From contig NZ_JAQAGZ010000003.1 in the NCBI RefSeq assembly GCF_027533625.1, forward strand, positions 1-64,000: a stretch of 64,000 nucleotides of DNA, written 5' to 3'. The stretch comes from Paenibacillus gyeongsangnamensis (GTDB taxonomy: Bacteria; Bacillota; Bacilli; Paenibacillales; NBRC-103111). The notes under the pieces are model-generated. The model worked only from the letters and a program-made list of their open reading frames with translations. It searched no databases and was not told where the DNA came from. Below are positions 42,887-51,723 of this stretch, in pieces (the stretch's first letter is position 1; each line of letters begins with the position of its first letter). A program made the translations under genes and the position numbers.

Positions 42887-43315
42887 TTATCCGTTTCTCT
42901 TGATCGCTTTACCGCTGAAGGAAATGGGCCCGACGACGTCCGCTCTCGTTCCTGCCGTAATATTTTCAACGGTTAGGGTGAAGACATGAGCCCCCGATCT
43001 TAAATTGAAATCGATGGCTTGGAATGCAACGACATAGTTTTGCTCGGATCCCGCTGATTCTACGCCTTGCTGAGTTCTGAATATTTCTTTTCCATCGCGA
43101 AAAATTCGAAACACAAGCTGCGCGATGCCGGTAACTCCCTGCACGCCGACAGTGGCAATTAACTCCACTTTATTATTCAAGCTGGCATTGGCAGGAATAC
43201 GTAATTGAATCGATGCCAGTCTGGCTCTTTTTGGAGACCGCGGAATGATGAAGGACTTGGCTTTATTAAAGCGGCGAAGCGGCTCAACGGCTTGATAATC
43301 AAGAATACGGGCCAC
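42887..43315 (-). CDS. Spore-surface/exosporium-like beta protein
   Basis: A 142-residue protein rich in beta strands (ARLASIQLRIPANASLNNKV, LVFRIFRDGKEIFRTQQ, HVFTLTVENIT). The pattern resembles small spore-surface and exosporium proteins of spore formers. GTG 43315 with AAGGAGATGATCC upstream is the likely start. The frame stays open for 66 more codons to 43513, with basic and Pro-rich sequence but no ribosome site, so a longer form cannot be excluded. Family assignment is tentative. Confidence 0.5.
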   Translation of the reverse strand: MARILDYQAVEPLRRFNKAKSFIIPRSPKRARLASIQLRIPANASLNNKVELIATVGVQGVTGIAQLVFRIFRDGKEIFRTQQGVESAGSEQNYVVAFQAIDFNLRSGAHVFTLTVENITAGTRADVVGPISFSGKAIKRNG

Positions 43316-43582
43316 AAGGATCATCTCCTTAATAGTTTGATAGTTTAATATATGTCTCATGGTTCGAACGGGTTTGTGCGCAAATCCAGCCGCTCGTGAA
43401 ATCAACAAGTGCGGACCGCGATGAGGAACAGGAGGAGAGAGGGGAACGGGGAACGGACCGTCTCCTTCGTGAACGGCCCCTGGAGGCAATAGCTGCGTTT
43501 CGCTCATGGTCATTACGCATTCATATCAAAATATGCTATTATGAATAGTAATTAAATCTTCAAACGGTTAGAGGAGAACACC

Positions 43583-43909
43583 ATGTACCAAGAGGTCCAG
43601 CAATTCAAAGCGGAGTTTTTCAAAGCGTTATCCCATCCGTTAAGGATAAGAATTCTTGAACTGCTGTCCGAAGGGGATAAAACGGTGAATGAACTGCAAA
43701 CCCTGTTAGGCAGCGAGGGCTCCGCCGTGTCGCAGCAGCTTGCCGTTTTGCGAAGTAAGAATGTGGTTGTGGGGACGAAGGACGGAACCTCGGTCATTTA
43801 CTCCTTAAGAGATCCTTTGATAAAGGATTTGCTGAAAGTAGCCAAACAAATTTTCGACAACCATCTCATTAACGCGATAACGCTATTGGAAAATATTAAG
43901 AATCAATAA
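43583..43909 (+). CDS. ArsR-family regulator
   Basis: A 108-residue winged-helix protein: FFKALSHPLRIRILELLSEG, then LQTLLGSEGSAVSQQLAVLR and VVVGTKDGTSVIYSLRDP. The metal-binding Cys pair of ArsR/SmtB is absent, so it may sense something other than a thiophilic metal. ATG 43583 follows AGAGGAG. It stands before and in line with a SulP transporter gene, a pairing seen in other Firmicutes, and probably controls it. Confidence 0.88.
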   Translation: MYQEVQQFKAEFFKALSHPLRIRILELLSEGDKTVNELQTLLGSEGSAVSQQLAVLRSKNVVVGTKDGTSVIYSLRDPLIKDLLKVAKQIFDNHLINAITLLENIKNQ

Positions 43910-44067
43910 TCGAATTCGGAAGGGGCCGCCGGGGATGAACCAGGGGGCCCATTCTTATTTCAACTATTCCAATATCGAATCATCATGCGATTGACGATTT
44001 GGTCATTTGGATTTATGATCATTCATATATTCAAATAATCAAATGTTTATGGATATGTGAGTCCGAT

Positions 44068-45345
44068 ATGAAACGATCCTTTTTTAAAGGCAGGTATCTG
44101 GGATATCATTTCAATTCATTCCTCAAAGATCTCTTCGCCGGCTTCATGGTCGGCATTGTCGCCATTCCATTAGGAATGGCGTTTGCTATTGCATCGGGAG
44201 TCAAGCCTGAATATGGACTATTTACAACGATCATCGCGGGGATCTGCATTTCCTTATTCGGGGGCTCGAGATTTCAGATCGGCGGCCCTACCGGTGCATT
44301 CGTACCCATATTGTTTGCAATCGTCATGCAGTATGGGTATGACAATTTGCTGATAGCCGGTTTTATGGCGGGCCTCATGCTGTTTCTCATGGGGGCATGC
44401 AAGCTGGGCGGTATAATCAAGTTCATTCCAAAGCCCGTTACGACAGGGTTTACCGCGGGTATTGCCGTTATTATATTTACTGGTCAAATCGCGAATTTCT
44501 TCGGATTGCGGGGTCTTCAGAAGCACGAGGACTTTTTGTCGAATATGAAGGAATTAGGCCTTCACCTTTCAACAATCCATAGCTACAGTATGCTGACGGC
44601 TATCCTTTGTTTGGGGATGATCGTCCTGACGCCGAGGCTGTTACCGAAATGTCCCGGTTCGTTGGTAGGACTATTGATTTCAACCGTCGCAGCGGTGTTG
44701 TTCTATCCGGGTCAGGTCGCCACCATCGGTTCAACGTACGGCGGCATTCCGAGCAGCTTGCCGAGCCTGCATCTTCCCGCCTTTCAAGCGGATCATCTTC
44801 AATCGCTGCTCAAGCCGGCTTTCATGATCGCCATGCTGGGCGGCATAGAATCCTTGCTGTCGGCCGTCGTAGCGGACGGGATGTCGGGAACGAGGCATAA
44901 CAGCAACCGGGAATTGATGGGGCAAGGCATCGCAAATATGTTAACTCCGTTATTCGGCGGGATTCCTGCGACAGGCGCGATCGCCCGAACGGCGACCAAT
45001 ATTAAAAGCGGCGCCGTGTCTCCTCTGTCCGGGATAGTGCACGGGGTGGTCGTCCTGCTGGTCCTGATTTTTTTCGCTCCTTACGCCTCGGGCATTCCTC
45101 TGGCGAGTATGGCCCCAATCTTAATGACGGTCGCCTGGAATATGAGCGAAAGGAAAGAGTTTGTTCACGTGTTGAAGTCCAAGCCGGCCGATGCTCCGGT
45201 ATTGCTGGTCACGTTCCTTTGCACGGTCTTGACGGATCTGACGATTGCCATTGCGGTCGGGACGGCTTTGTCAGGCCTCATCTATGCAGCAGGCATGATA
45301 CGGGACCGGGGGAAGCGGCTGATCGGAGACAGCGAGAAGGAATAG
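44068..45345 (+). CDS. SulP-family anion transporter lacking a STAS domain
   Basis: A 425-residue membrane protein. FLKDLFAGFMVGIVAIPLGM, FGGSRFQIGGPTGAFVPI, FIPKPVTTGFTAGIAVI and GIPATGAIARTATNIKSGA are the conserved SulP helices and substrate site. The protein ends right after the last membrane helix, and the usual C-terminal STAS domain is missing. The substrate could be sulfate, bicarbonate or another anion. ATG 44068 is taken as start; the ribosome site is weak. It is paired with ArsR upstream. Confidence 0.88.
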   Translation: MKRSFFKGRYLGYHFNSFLKDLFAGFMVGIVAIPLGMAFAIASGVKPEYGLFTTIIAGICISLFGGSRFQIGGPTGAFVPILFAIVMQYGYDNLLIAGFMAGLMLFLMGACKLGGIIKFIPKPVTTGFTAGIAVIIFTGQIANFFGLRGLQKHEDFLSNMKELGLHLSTIHSYSMLTAILCLGMIVLTPRLLPKCPGSLVGLLISTVAAVLFYPGQVATIGSTYGGIPSSLPSLHLPAFQADHLQSLLKPAFMIAMLGGIESLLSAVVADGMSGTRHNSNRELMGQGIANMLTPLFGGIPATGAIARTATNIKSGAVSPLSGIVHGVVVLLVLIFFAPYASGIPLASMAPILMTVAWNMSERKEFVHVLKSKPADAPVLLVTFLCTVLTDLTIAIAVGTALSGLIYAAGMIRDRGKRLIGDSEKE

Positions 45346-45380
45346 GCATGCCGCACTGGCAGCATGCCTATTCTTTTATT
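45343..45380 (+). terminator. Terminator after the SulP gene
   Basis: TAGGCATGC and GCATGCCTA form the stem, with TTCTTTTATT after it. The left arm overlaps the stop codon. Confidence 0.75.
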
Positions 45381-45436
45381 CCTTCATCGCACCGTAACGA
45401 ATGCCCGGCTTTGATGCGCGAAGCGTCCGGTCTACC

Positions 45437-46108
45437 TTATTTTTTTCCTTCTGCGATCTCGGCTAGCCGCTCTTTGATGCGGTTCGTGCAAACCCCGCCG
45501 TGATAAGTAATGACCGTCTCGATGTCGTAATCGAGCAGCTTGGCGACCGACTTGAGGGCGGTTGCCATATCCGGCGTAAAGTCGGGATTCGGCGGCATGA
45601 GGACACCGTCGACCGAGGTCAGCGCATCCCCGGAAATCAACGTTTTGCTTGGAACGTGGTACAAGCAGATGTGGTCCGGCGTGTGACCGGGCGTGAAGAT
45701 GACGCGGATTCCCCCGCAATAAGGAAGCAAGTCGCCGTCCTGAAGCGTAACGTCTACTTTGGAAGCCTGCACGGTGATGCCTCTTTTGATCAAAGGCGCT
45801 TCACCCAGAATGTAAGGCTTGGACAGCTCATGAGCGAGTACTTCAAGATGTCCGCCCGAAGCGTTGACCAAATCGGGCAAGCTCCCGACATGATCCAGAT
45901 CCTGATGGGTTATGATGATTTTCGTCAGCTTCCCGAAAGGCAGACCCTGCCGCTCGAGGGCTTGGCGAATCACTTCCAATTGCCCGGGGATCCCCGTATC
46001 CACAAGAATAGCGTCGCGTTCATCCTTTAGAAGCGCCGCATGAACAAGGAACGTGCGCCCTCCGGCATCCATCTCCAACTGAACGGCATTGATCTCGTTA
46101 TTGGCCAT
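45437..46108 (-). CDS. MBL-fold metallo-hydrolase
   Basis: A 223-residue protein. The front reads TFLVHAALLKDERDAILVDT and the metal motif is ITHQDLDHVGSLP (HxxxDH form with first His). GHTPDHICLYHV supplies the later His ligand and LISGDALTSVDG the bridging Asp. Family members include glyoxalase II-like and lactonase enzymes. ATG 46108 follows AGGATGGG. The substrate is unknown. Confidence 0.88.
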   Translation of the reverse strand: MANNEINAVQLEMDAGGRTFLVHAALLKDERDAILVDTGIPGQLEVIRQALERQGLPFGKLTKIIITHQDLDHVGSLPDLVNASGGHLEVLAHELSKPYILGEAPLIKRGITVQASKVDVTLQDGDLLPYCGGIRVIFTPGHTPDHICLYHVPSKTLISGDALTSVDGVLMPPNPDFTPDMATALKSVAKLLDYDIETVITYHGGVCTNRIKERLAEIAEGKK

Positions 46109-46326
46109 CGAACCCATCCTCCATCCTATTAGCTTACTTTTTAATTGTATCGATCGGGAACGGACAGTTCAACAGTACGCCTTATTCGTTCCAAGCGGTA
46201 CGGCCGGACCGGTCTTTACTCCGCAACTTAGCCGCCTCAGGGAGCTGCCGTTCGGCAGAAAATGTGTTTGTAAGCGCACCGGAACTCATGTATAATTTCT
46301 ATGTTGTTACTTATAGATTGTATCGG

Positions 46327-46354
46327 AGGAGCCTTGCAGGAGAAGGCTCCTTTT
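46327..46354 (+). terminator. Leader hairpin upstream of the response-regulator gene
   Basis: AGGAGCCTT (46327-46335) and AAGGCTCCT (46343-46351) form a 9-bp stem followed by TTTATTCTTTT, 50 bases before the ATG at 46403. A promoter-like TATAATTTCTATG lies upstream (46290-46302). A terminator between promoter and gene suggests attenuation. Confidence 0.6.
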
Positions 46355-46402
46355 ATTCTTTTCCCGCTTATTGGGAATGAGCGGAAGGCCGGGGAGGCAG
46401 TC

Positions 46403-47113
46403 ATGGATTCTTCTTACCGTTATCGTGTGCTTGTCGTTGAGGACGATGAACATATTAGGCGTTTTGTGACGATTTTCTTGGAAAGGAACGGGTTTACGGT
46501 AACGGAGGCCGCCAGCGGGGAAGCGGCTTTGGGGGCGCTTGCCGCTAGCGCAAGCAGGCCCGATGCGGTGGTGCTGGATATCATGCTTCCGGATATGGAC
46601 GGCTTTGAAATTTGCCGAAGGCTTAGGGAAACGGACCCTGACATCGTCATCGTGTTTTTGACGGCACGGGGACAGGATTTGGACAAGATCAATGGGCTCG
46701 AGCTCGGGGCGGACGACTATATCGTCAAGCCGTTCAACCCGATGGAGCTCGTAGCCAGAATCCGGACCGTCCTGCGCCGCACCCGGAAAGGGGCGAAAGC
46801 GCAAAGAAACATCCTTTACTCCGGCTCTATCCGGCTGGATCTGGACTCAAACCAGGTGTTTAAACAAGACAGCCGGATCGAATTAACGCCGAAGGAATAC
46901 CAAATGGTCAAAGCGTTTATGGAACATCCGGACAAGGCATTATCCAGAAATGAGCTGCTTAACCTGATTTGGGGTGAAAATTTCGTGGGCGATATCAAAA
47001 CGGTGGACGTTCACGTCCGCAAGCTGCGGGAGAAGCTGGAGGACGACTGCTCCAAACCGACGTTGATCGAAACTATCTGGGGGCTCGGTTACAGGTGGAG
47101 AAAGGACGGCTGA
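46403..47113 (+). CDS. OmpR/PhoB-family response regulator
   Basis: A 236-residue protein. The receiver domain has the acidic pair VVEDDEH, the phospho-Asp in VVLDIMLPDMDG, and Lys in YIVKPFNPMEL. The C-terminal winged helix includes LTPKEYQMVKAFMEHPDKAL and DVHVRKLREKLEDD. ATG 46403 follows GGGGAGG and is chosen over the frame from 46301. It precedes a histidine kinase by 4 bases, so they form a two-component pair. Confidence 0.92.
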   Translation: MDSSYRYRVLVVEDDEHIRRFVTIFLERNGFTVTEAASGEAALGALAASASRPDAVVLDIMLPDMDGFEICRRLRETDPDIVIVFLTARGQDLDKINGLELGADDYIVKPFNPMELVARIRTVLRRTRKGAKAQRNILYSGSIRLDLDSNQVFKQDSRIELTPKEYQMVKAFMEHPDKALSRNELLNLIWGENFVGDIKTVDVHVRKLREKLEDDCSKPTLIETIWGLGYRWRKDG

Positions 47114-47117
47114 AAGG

Positions 47118-48515
47118 TTGGGTATCCAAAAACGATTGGTAGGCAGTTACCTGGCGGTTATTCTGGTTACGGTTGCGATCCTGGAGGGACTGGCGATCAG
47201 CTTTGTGAAGTTTTACTATGATCGCAACGTGGAGCGGATTTTAATAAATCAGGCTCAAATATCCGCCTCCTTCTTTCACCAATATTTTGCCGACCAGGAT
47301 CTCGAGAAGCAGTCGGAACGCCTCCTGAGCGGATTCGCCGAAAATTCCTCCGCACAGGTTCAGATCATCGGCCCGTCGGGACGGCTTCTGCAGGATTCTG
47401 CCGGTCAGCCTCCGGGCAAAGACATGAACGGCTACGAGGACGTCCGGCAGGCTATGAGCGGGACCTCCTCTATTTGGAGAGGTCCTGAGCCGTTAACGAA
47501 GGAGCCGGTGATGGCGGTTTCTTACCCGCTGAAAGCCGGGGAGAAGACGGTGGGGCTCGTCCGGTTCGTCACCTCGATGACCGAAACGAACAAGACCGTG
47601 CAATACATCGCCTCCGTCTACATCTCTTCGGGGTTCGTCGTCATCGTCATCGTAGCCGTGCTAGGCTTATGGTTATCCAGAACCATCACAAGCTCCATCA
47701 CCGAGCTGAAGCGGGCTGCGGAACGGATGGCGGAGGGGGATTTCTCAGTCAGAGCGAAAAAACGGTATCGGGACGAACTTGGCACGTTAGCGGATACGCT
47801 CAATACGATGGCGGAAAAAGTGAAGCAAAACGAGCGGCTCAAGAGCGAGTTTATTTCCTCCGTTTCTCATGAGATCCGTACCCCGTTAACGTCGATCAAA
47901 GGCTGGGTCGTTACGCTGAAATCCAGTCTGGAAGATCGTTTGCTGCTGGAGGACGGATTTGACGTCATTGAGGAAGAGACGGACAGGTTAACGCGGCTGG
48001 TGGACGAGCTGCTGGATTTCTCGAAGCTGGATAACGGCCGGATCGAGCTCCGCCGCACCTCGTTCCCGCTGCCGGAACTGCTTCGGCATGTCGCCAAGCA
48101 GCTTATGCCCAGAGCGGACCGGCAAGGCATCAAGCTGCAGGTGGAGGCGGATGTCCCGGTTCCGAACATTTTTGCGGACCCGAGCCGGCTGAAGCAGGTG
48201 CTGATTAATCTGGTCGACAATGCGCTCAAATTCACGGATAAGGGAGGAAGCATTACGCTTGCCGTCCGGCCGGACCGGGGGAAGGCTGTCATCGCGGTGA
48301 CGGATACCGGGGTCGGCATCACGGAATATGAGCTGGGCAAGATTTTTCAGAAGTTTTACAAAGGAAGCGGCCAAGCGGCAGGGAGTGGGCTTGGACTGTC
48401 CATCTCGGAGGAAATCGTCAAGCTGCATGGCGGCGAATTAACGGTTCAAAGTCAAGTGGGGAAGGGAACAAGGGTCGAAATCGTTCTGCCGCTTGAAGCG
48501 AATGAACAAGTTTAA
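47118..48515 (+). CDS. Two-component sensor histidine kinase
   Basis: A 465-residue protein. Two membrane helices (LAVILVTVAILEGLAISF, and IYISSG-like segment to VIVAVLGLWL) bracket an extracytoplasmic sensor of about 130 residues. A HAMP domain follows, then the H box FISSVSHEIRTPLTSI, the N box LINLVDNALKF, and G boxes DTGVGIT and GSGLGLSI. The start is TTG 47118, with AGAAAGGA upstream. It phosphorylates the preceding regulator; the stimulus is unknown, perhaps envelope stress. Confidence 0.9.
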   Translation: MGIQKRLVGSYLAVILVTVAILEGLAISFVKFYYDRNVERILINQAQISASFFHQYFADQDLEKQSERLLSGFAENSSAQVQIIGPSGRLLQDSAGQPPGKDMNGYEDVRQAMSGTSSIWRGPEPLTKEPVMAVSYPLKAGEKTVGLVRFVTSMTETNKTVQYIASVYISSGFVVIVIVAVLGLWLSRTITSSITELKRAAERMAEGDFSVRAKKRYRDELGTLADTLNTMAEKVKQNERLKSEFISSVSHEIRTPLTSIKGWVVTLKSSLEDRLLLEDGFDVIEEETDRLTRLVDELLDFSKLDNGRIELRRTSFPLPELLRHVAKQLMPRADRQGIKLQVEADVPVPNIFADPSRLKQVLINLVDNALKFTDKGGSITLAVRPDRGKAVIAVTDTGVGITEYELGKIFQKFYKGSGQAAGSGLGLSISEEIVKLHGGELTVQSQVGKGTRVEIVLPLEANEQV

Positions 48516-48587
48516 CCCTTTCATAACCATTTTCGTTTCACTGGCATGTAAAATAAACTACAGAATAGCGAAGGCTGGGAGCAGGCT

Positions 48588-49121
48588 ATGTTTCGAAGGC
48601 TATTGATGACATGTGCTGTGCTGGTAGATTTGCTCGGGGCAAGCGGATGCGGGATGCCTGCGGCTCCTATCAATTTAATAAAGCCGCCCGTTTCGGAAGG
48701 GGTTGTCCCGCAGGATAAGTGGGACGCGATCCTGAAAGATTTGCTGCCCGAGGGAGCGCGCCTCTTAACCTCCGCCCACGACCTTTCCTTCGGTGATTTG
48801 GATGGAGACGGCACGGACGAGGCGATCGTCGTTTATGAAGAAAACGTGAATCGTGGGAAGGATTTAAAGGCGGCCCTGGTCATGAAGCAGAATGAGAAAT
48901 GGCGGATCGTATGGGATACGAAGGGCTTCGGCTACGATTTGGATTATGCTGGAGTCGCCGACGTGAACAAGGACGGCCATCCCGAAATTCTGCTCGGTTG
49001 GTCCCTCGGCGGCGGACAAAACGGACTGGATATTTATGAGTGGGGAAACAATACATTGAATTTAAGGATTAAAAAGGGATACCAAGGACATTTTAATATC
49101 GAATCACTCGATCTGAACTAG
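48588..49121 (+). CDS. FG-GAP/VCBS-repeat lipoprotein
   Basis: A 177-residue lipoprotein with lipobox GASGCG. Two repeat-like segments (LSFGDLDGDGTDEAIVVYEE and AGVADVNKDGHPEILLGWS) carry the DxDxDG Ca-binding pattern of beta-propeller FG-GAP blades. ATG 48588 is the start; AGGCTGGGAGCAGGC precedes it. It follows the two-component pair by 72 bases and may be its target or a co-sensor. The function is unknown. Confidence 0.75.
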   Translation: MFRRLLMTCAVLVDLLGASGCGMPAAPINLIKPPVSEGVVPQDKWDAILKDLLPEGARLLTSAHDLSFGDLDGDGTDEAIVVYEENVNRGKDLKAALVMKQNEKWRIVWDTKGFGYDLDYAGVADVNKDGHPEILLGWSLGGGQNGLDIYEWGNNTLNLRIKKGYQGHFNIESLDLN

Positions 49122-49135
49122 GAGGCTTTTCCCCA

Positions 49136-50272
49136 TTGAATGGCACTGTAAGAGGCCGTCCGGATTTTTTGCTTCTGTTCCTTATTTTGCTGCTGGTCGG
49201 CTTCGGCATGGTGATGATTTTTAGCGCCAGCTCGGCTACAGCTTATTACAAATATGGCAGTCCATTGTATTACGTTTACAAACAAGGGATATTCGCTCTG
49301 GCTGGTTTTATCATCATGCTGTTCTTTATGGCGATTCCTTACCCCTTCTGGAAAAAAACCGCGCCTTTCCTCTTGGTGTTCTCACTGCTGCTGCTTGTTC
49401 TTGTATTAGTTGCCGGCGTGAACATCAATGGTGCGAAAAGGTGGTTTGTCGTCGGAAGCTTCAACTTCCAGCCGGCGGAATTTTCCAAGCTGGCCATCAT
49501 CGTTTATTTATCCGCTATGATCAGCAAGAAGGGTCCCAAGTTTCAATCGTTTAGACGGGGGCTGCTGCCCTTGCTCCTGATGATCGGTTTCATGCTTCTG
49601 CTTGTCATGAAGCAGCCGGATTTCGGCACGGTCATGATTTTGGCGTTTATTTCATGTTCGATCCTGCTCGTAGGCGGCGTTAATTTACGCCATTTTGCGC
49701 TGCTCTGCATCGCTGTTATCCCCTTATTTGTTTTTCTGGCCGTAAGCAAAAGCTACCGTTTCAAACGGCTAAGCTCCTTTTTGAATCCGTTCGAGAATCA
49801 ATCCGATTCCGGTTATCAGCTCATTCAATCTTTGTATGCTCTAGGACACGGTGGCTTTACGGGTACCGGGCTAGGGAAAAGCGTTCAAAAATTGTTTTAT
49901 TTGCCGGAAGCACACACGGATTTCATATTTGCGGTAATCGGCGAGGAGATGGGCTTCGTTGGGTCGTCCTTGTTCCTGCTCGTGTTCTTCCTTTTCATTT
50001 GGCGCGGATTTATTACTGCAGTCAGAAGCCAGGATCCTTTTGCGCACATGCTTGGCATGGGGATCGTCTCGATGATTTTTATTCAATTTTTGCTCAATCT
50101 CGGGGCGGTGACAGGCATGCTGCCGATCACCGGAGTACCGCTCCCTTTGACCAGCTACGGAGGTTCCTCGTTGATCTTATGCATGGCTTGCACCGGCATA
50201 CTGCTGAACATTTCTCGGGATAATCATCGAAGGCGTCTGGATCAACAGCAAGCATCGCAATCCGCGCGATAA
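49136..50272 (+). CDS. SEDS-family peptidoglycan glycosyltransferase (FtsW/RodA/SpoVE type)
   Basis: A 378-residue protein with about ten membrane helices. LLLVGFGMVMIFSASSATA, NGAKRWFVVGSFNFQPAEF, QPDFGTVMI, YQLIQSLYALGHGGFTGTG and GVPLPLTSYGGSS are the SEDS landmarks; the catalytic-region Asp follows RPDF-like motifs in loop 4. It polymerises glycan strands together with a class B PBP, absent here. The start is TTG 49136 behind AGGAGG. It overlaps no gene; an mgtE remnant follows directly. Confidence 0.9.
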   Translation: MNGTVRGRPDFLLLFLILLLVGFGMVMIFSASSATAYYKYGSPLYYVYKQGIFALAGFIIMLFFMAIPYPFWKKTAPFLLVFSLLLLVLVLVAGVNINGAKRWFVVGSFNFQPAEFSKLAIIVYLSAMISKKGPKFQSFRRGLLPLLLMIGFMLLLVMKQPDFGTVMILAFISCSILLVGGVNLRHFALLCIAVIPLFVFLAVSKSYRFKRLSSFLNPFENQSDSGYQLIQSLYALGHGGFTGTGLGKSVQKLFYLPEAHTDFIFAVIGEEMGFVGSSLFLLVFFLFIWRGFITAVRSQDPFAHMLGMGIVSMIFIQFLLNLGAVTGMLPITGVPLPLTSYGGSSLILCMACTGILLNISRDNHRRRLDQQQASQSAR

Positions 50273-50276
50273 GAAG

Positions 50277-50693
50277 CCCCTCCCGGCCGGTGTTTTTATT
50301 CCTCTCCTGATCGGAATCGGAGGGAACACAGGGACACAGACAGTGTCTACCCTGGTTCGGGCGCTCGCCGTAGGGGAAGTCCAATTCCGCGATATGCTCA
50401 AGGTGATCAGGAAGGAAGTCGCCACAGGGCTGATGACGGGAGCCTCGGTTTCCCTTGTCGCATACGGCAGGGCTTGGTTTCTCGGAGTGGAATGGAACGT
50501 CGGGCTGGTGGTGGCCATCACGGCGCTCACCATCGTCTTATGGGCGTCCTTTGTGGTGGCGATTCTCCCCTTGCTGCTGCATAAGCTGAAGGCGGACCCG
50601 GCGGTCGTCTCCAGTCCATTCATCACGACCCTGGTGGACGGTACGGGACTTATCATTTATTTCACGATAGCCAAGATTATTCTTCATCTATAG
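50277..50693 (+). pseudogene. mgtE: C-terminal remnant of magnesium transporter MgtE
   Basis: The frame directly after the SEDS stop reads GVFIPLLIGIGGNTGTQTVS, then LVRALAVGEVQFRDML, then ITALTIVLWASFVVAILP and SSPFITTLVDGTGLIIYF. This is the last four helices of MgtE, including the GGNxGxQ motif and the C-terminal DxTGL motif that lines the Mg2+ path. The cytoplasmic N domain, both CBS domains and the first helix are missing. There is no ribosome site before GTG 50343. It looks like the stump left after a deletion that joined it to the SEDS gene. Confidence 0.75.
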
Positions 50694-50716
50694 CGGAAAG
50701 AAAGAGGGCTATTGGA

Positions 50717-51403
50717 TTGAAAGGAACAGAAAGACCTAATCCATATTACATGTTTGCAGGACTGCTGCTGATTATCGGCTTTGGCGCCTTGGCCATGACC
50801 GTCTGCAGCCAGCCGTCCAATTCATTTGATAGAACCGTTGCCGCAGTCGTACAAAGCGTCGTTTCTCCCGGCTTAACACAAGTAATGGAAATCTTCACTA
50901 TCATCGGCTCAGCGAAAAGCTCCGTTATCATTGCCGCCGGCATCATGGCCTTTTTGTTTTTCGTGCTACGGCACAGGGCGGAGATCCTATTCTTCTGCGC
51001 TGCATTAGGCGGGGCGGCGGTATTGAATTCATTGTTAAAAGAAGGCTTTCACCGGGAGCGCCCGACCGTGCTCCGTTTGATTGAAGAGTCCGGTTACAGC
51101 TTTCCGAGCGGTCATGCCATCGGAGCGTTCGCGTTATACGGAGCCCTTGCCTATTTGCTGTGGCGCCATGTCTCTACGCGGCGGGGACGCAGTTTGCTCC
51201 TGTCCGTTTGCGGCTTCGTCATTCTGATGATCTGCTTAAGCCGGGTTTATCTTGGCGTGAACTATCCAAGCGATATTATCGGAGCGCTGCTGGCAAGCGG
51301 CTTCTGGATCGCTCTTGTCATCTGGTTATTCCAATGGAGTACGGAATTTGCCAAGCTGCAGGCCCACCCTGCGCCATCGGCAAATAAAGCCGCGGATTCC
51401 TGA
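50717..51403 (+). CDS. PAP2-family membrane phosphatase
   Basis: A 228-residue protein with six helices. The three catalytic motifs are complete: KEGFHRERP (C1), YSFPSGHAIG (C2) and SRVYLGVNYPSDI (C3). It probably dephosphorylates undecaprenyl pyrophosphate or phosphatidate outside the membrane, which suits a gene next to a SEDS polymerase. The start is TTG 50717 with AGAGGG before it. Confidence 0.9.
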   Translation: MKGTERPNPYYMFAGLLLIIGFGALAMTVCSQPSNSFDRTVAAVVQSVVSPGLTQVMEIFTIIGSAKSSVIIAAGIMAFLFFVLRHRAEILFFCAALGGAAVLNSLLKEGFHRERPTVLRLIEESGYSFPSGHAIGAFALYGALAYLLWRHVSTRRGRSLLLSVCGFVILMICLSRVYLGVNYPSDIIGALLASGFWIALVIWLFQWSTEFAKLQAHPAPSANKAADS

Positions 51404-51413
51404 TAAACAACAG

Positions 51414-51450
51414 CAGCAGCCTGCCGGTTCGGCAGGCTGCTGTTTTATTT
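51414..51450 (+). terminator. Terminator after the PAP2 gene
   Basis: CAGCAGCCTGCC and GGCAGGCTGCTG form a perfect 12-bp stem around a 5-base loop, with TTTTATTTG after it. Confidence 0.92.
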
Positions 51451-51451
51451 G

Positions 51452-51552
51452 TTAATAAGAATTTATAAGTTTTCACAACTTACAGCTTCGCATCAACCTT
51501 GATAAACGCGCTGGTCCTTGTAAGACAAGGACGGCGTAGCCGTTTATCCTGG
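51452..51552 (+). repeat. Interspersed palindromic element, copy B (uninterrupted)
   Basis: Matches copy A (10269-10487 without its insert) and copy C (52720-52820) along its whole length of about 100 bases, with a few changes. The 3' hairpin pairs GATAAACG and GTCCTTGT with ACAAGGAC and CGTTTATC. It lies directly after the PAP2 terminator. Confidence 0.85.
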
Positions 51553-51723
51553 ATTGCATCGGCTGCTGCCCCGTGATTCTTACACCTTGAAGCGGCTGAT
51601 ATCGCTCTGCAGCCGGTTCGCCACTTCGCAGTGCGGCGCAGGTAAAATTCCTTCCAATCTGATCGAATAAAGAGGTATAATGGAAGGACGGAGCAGGGAG
51701 CGCTTCGAGGAAGGACGGGGACC

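Noticed and set aside
46240-46265. GAGCTGCCGTTCGGCAG hairpin as another copy of the 31.6-kb palindrome
   Set aside because: Only the short outer hairpin resembles it; the inner arms are absent, so similarity is likely chance or simple terminator convergence.
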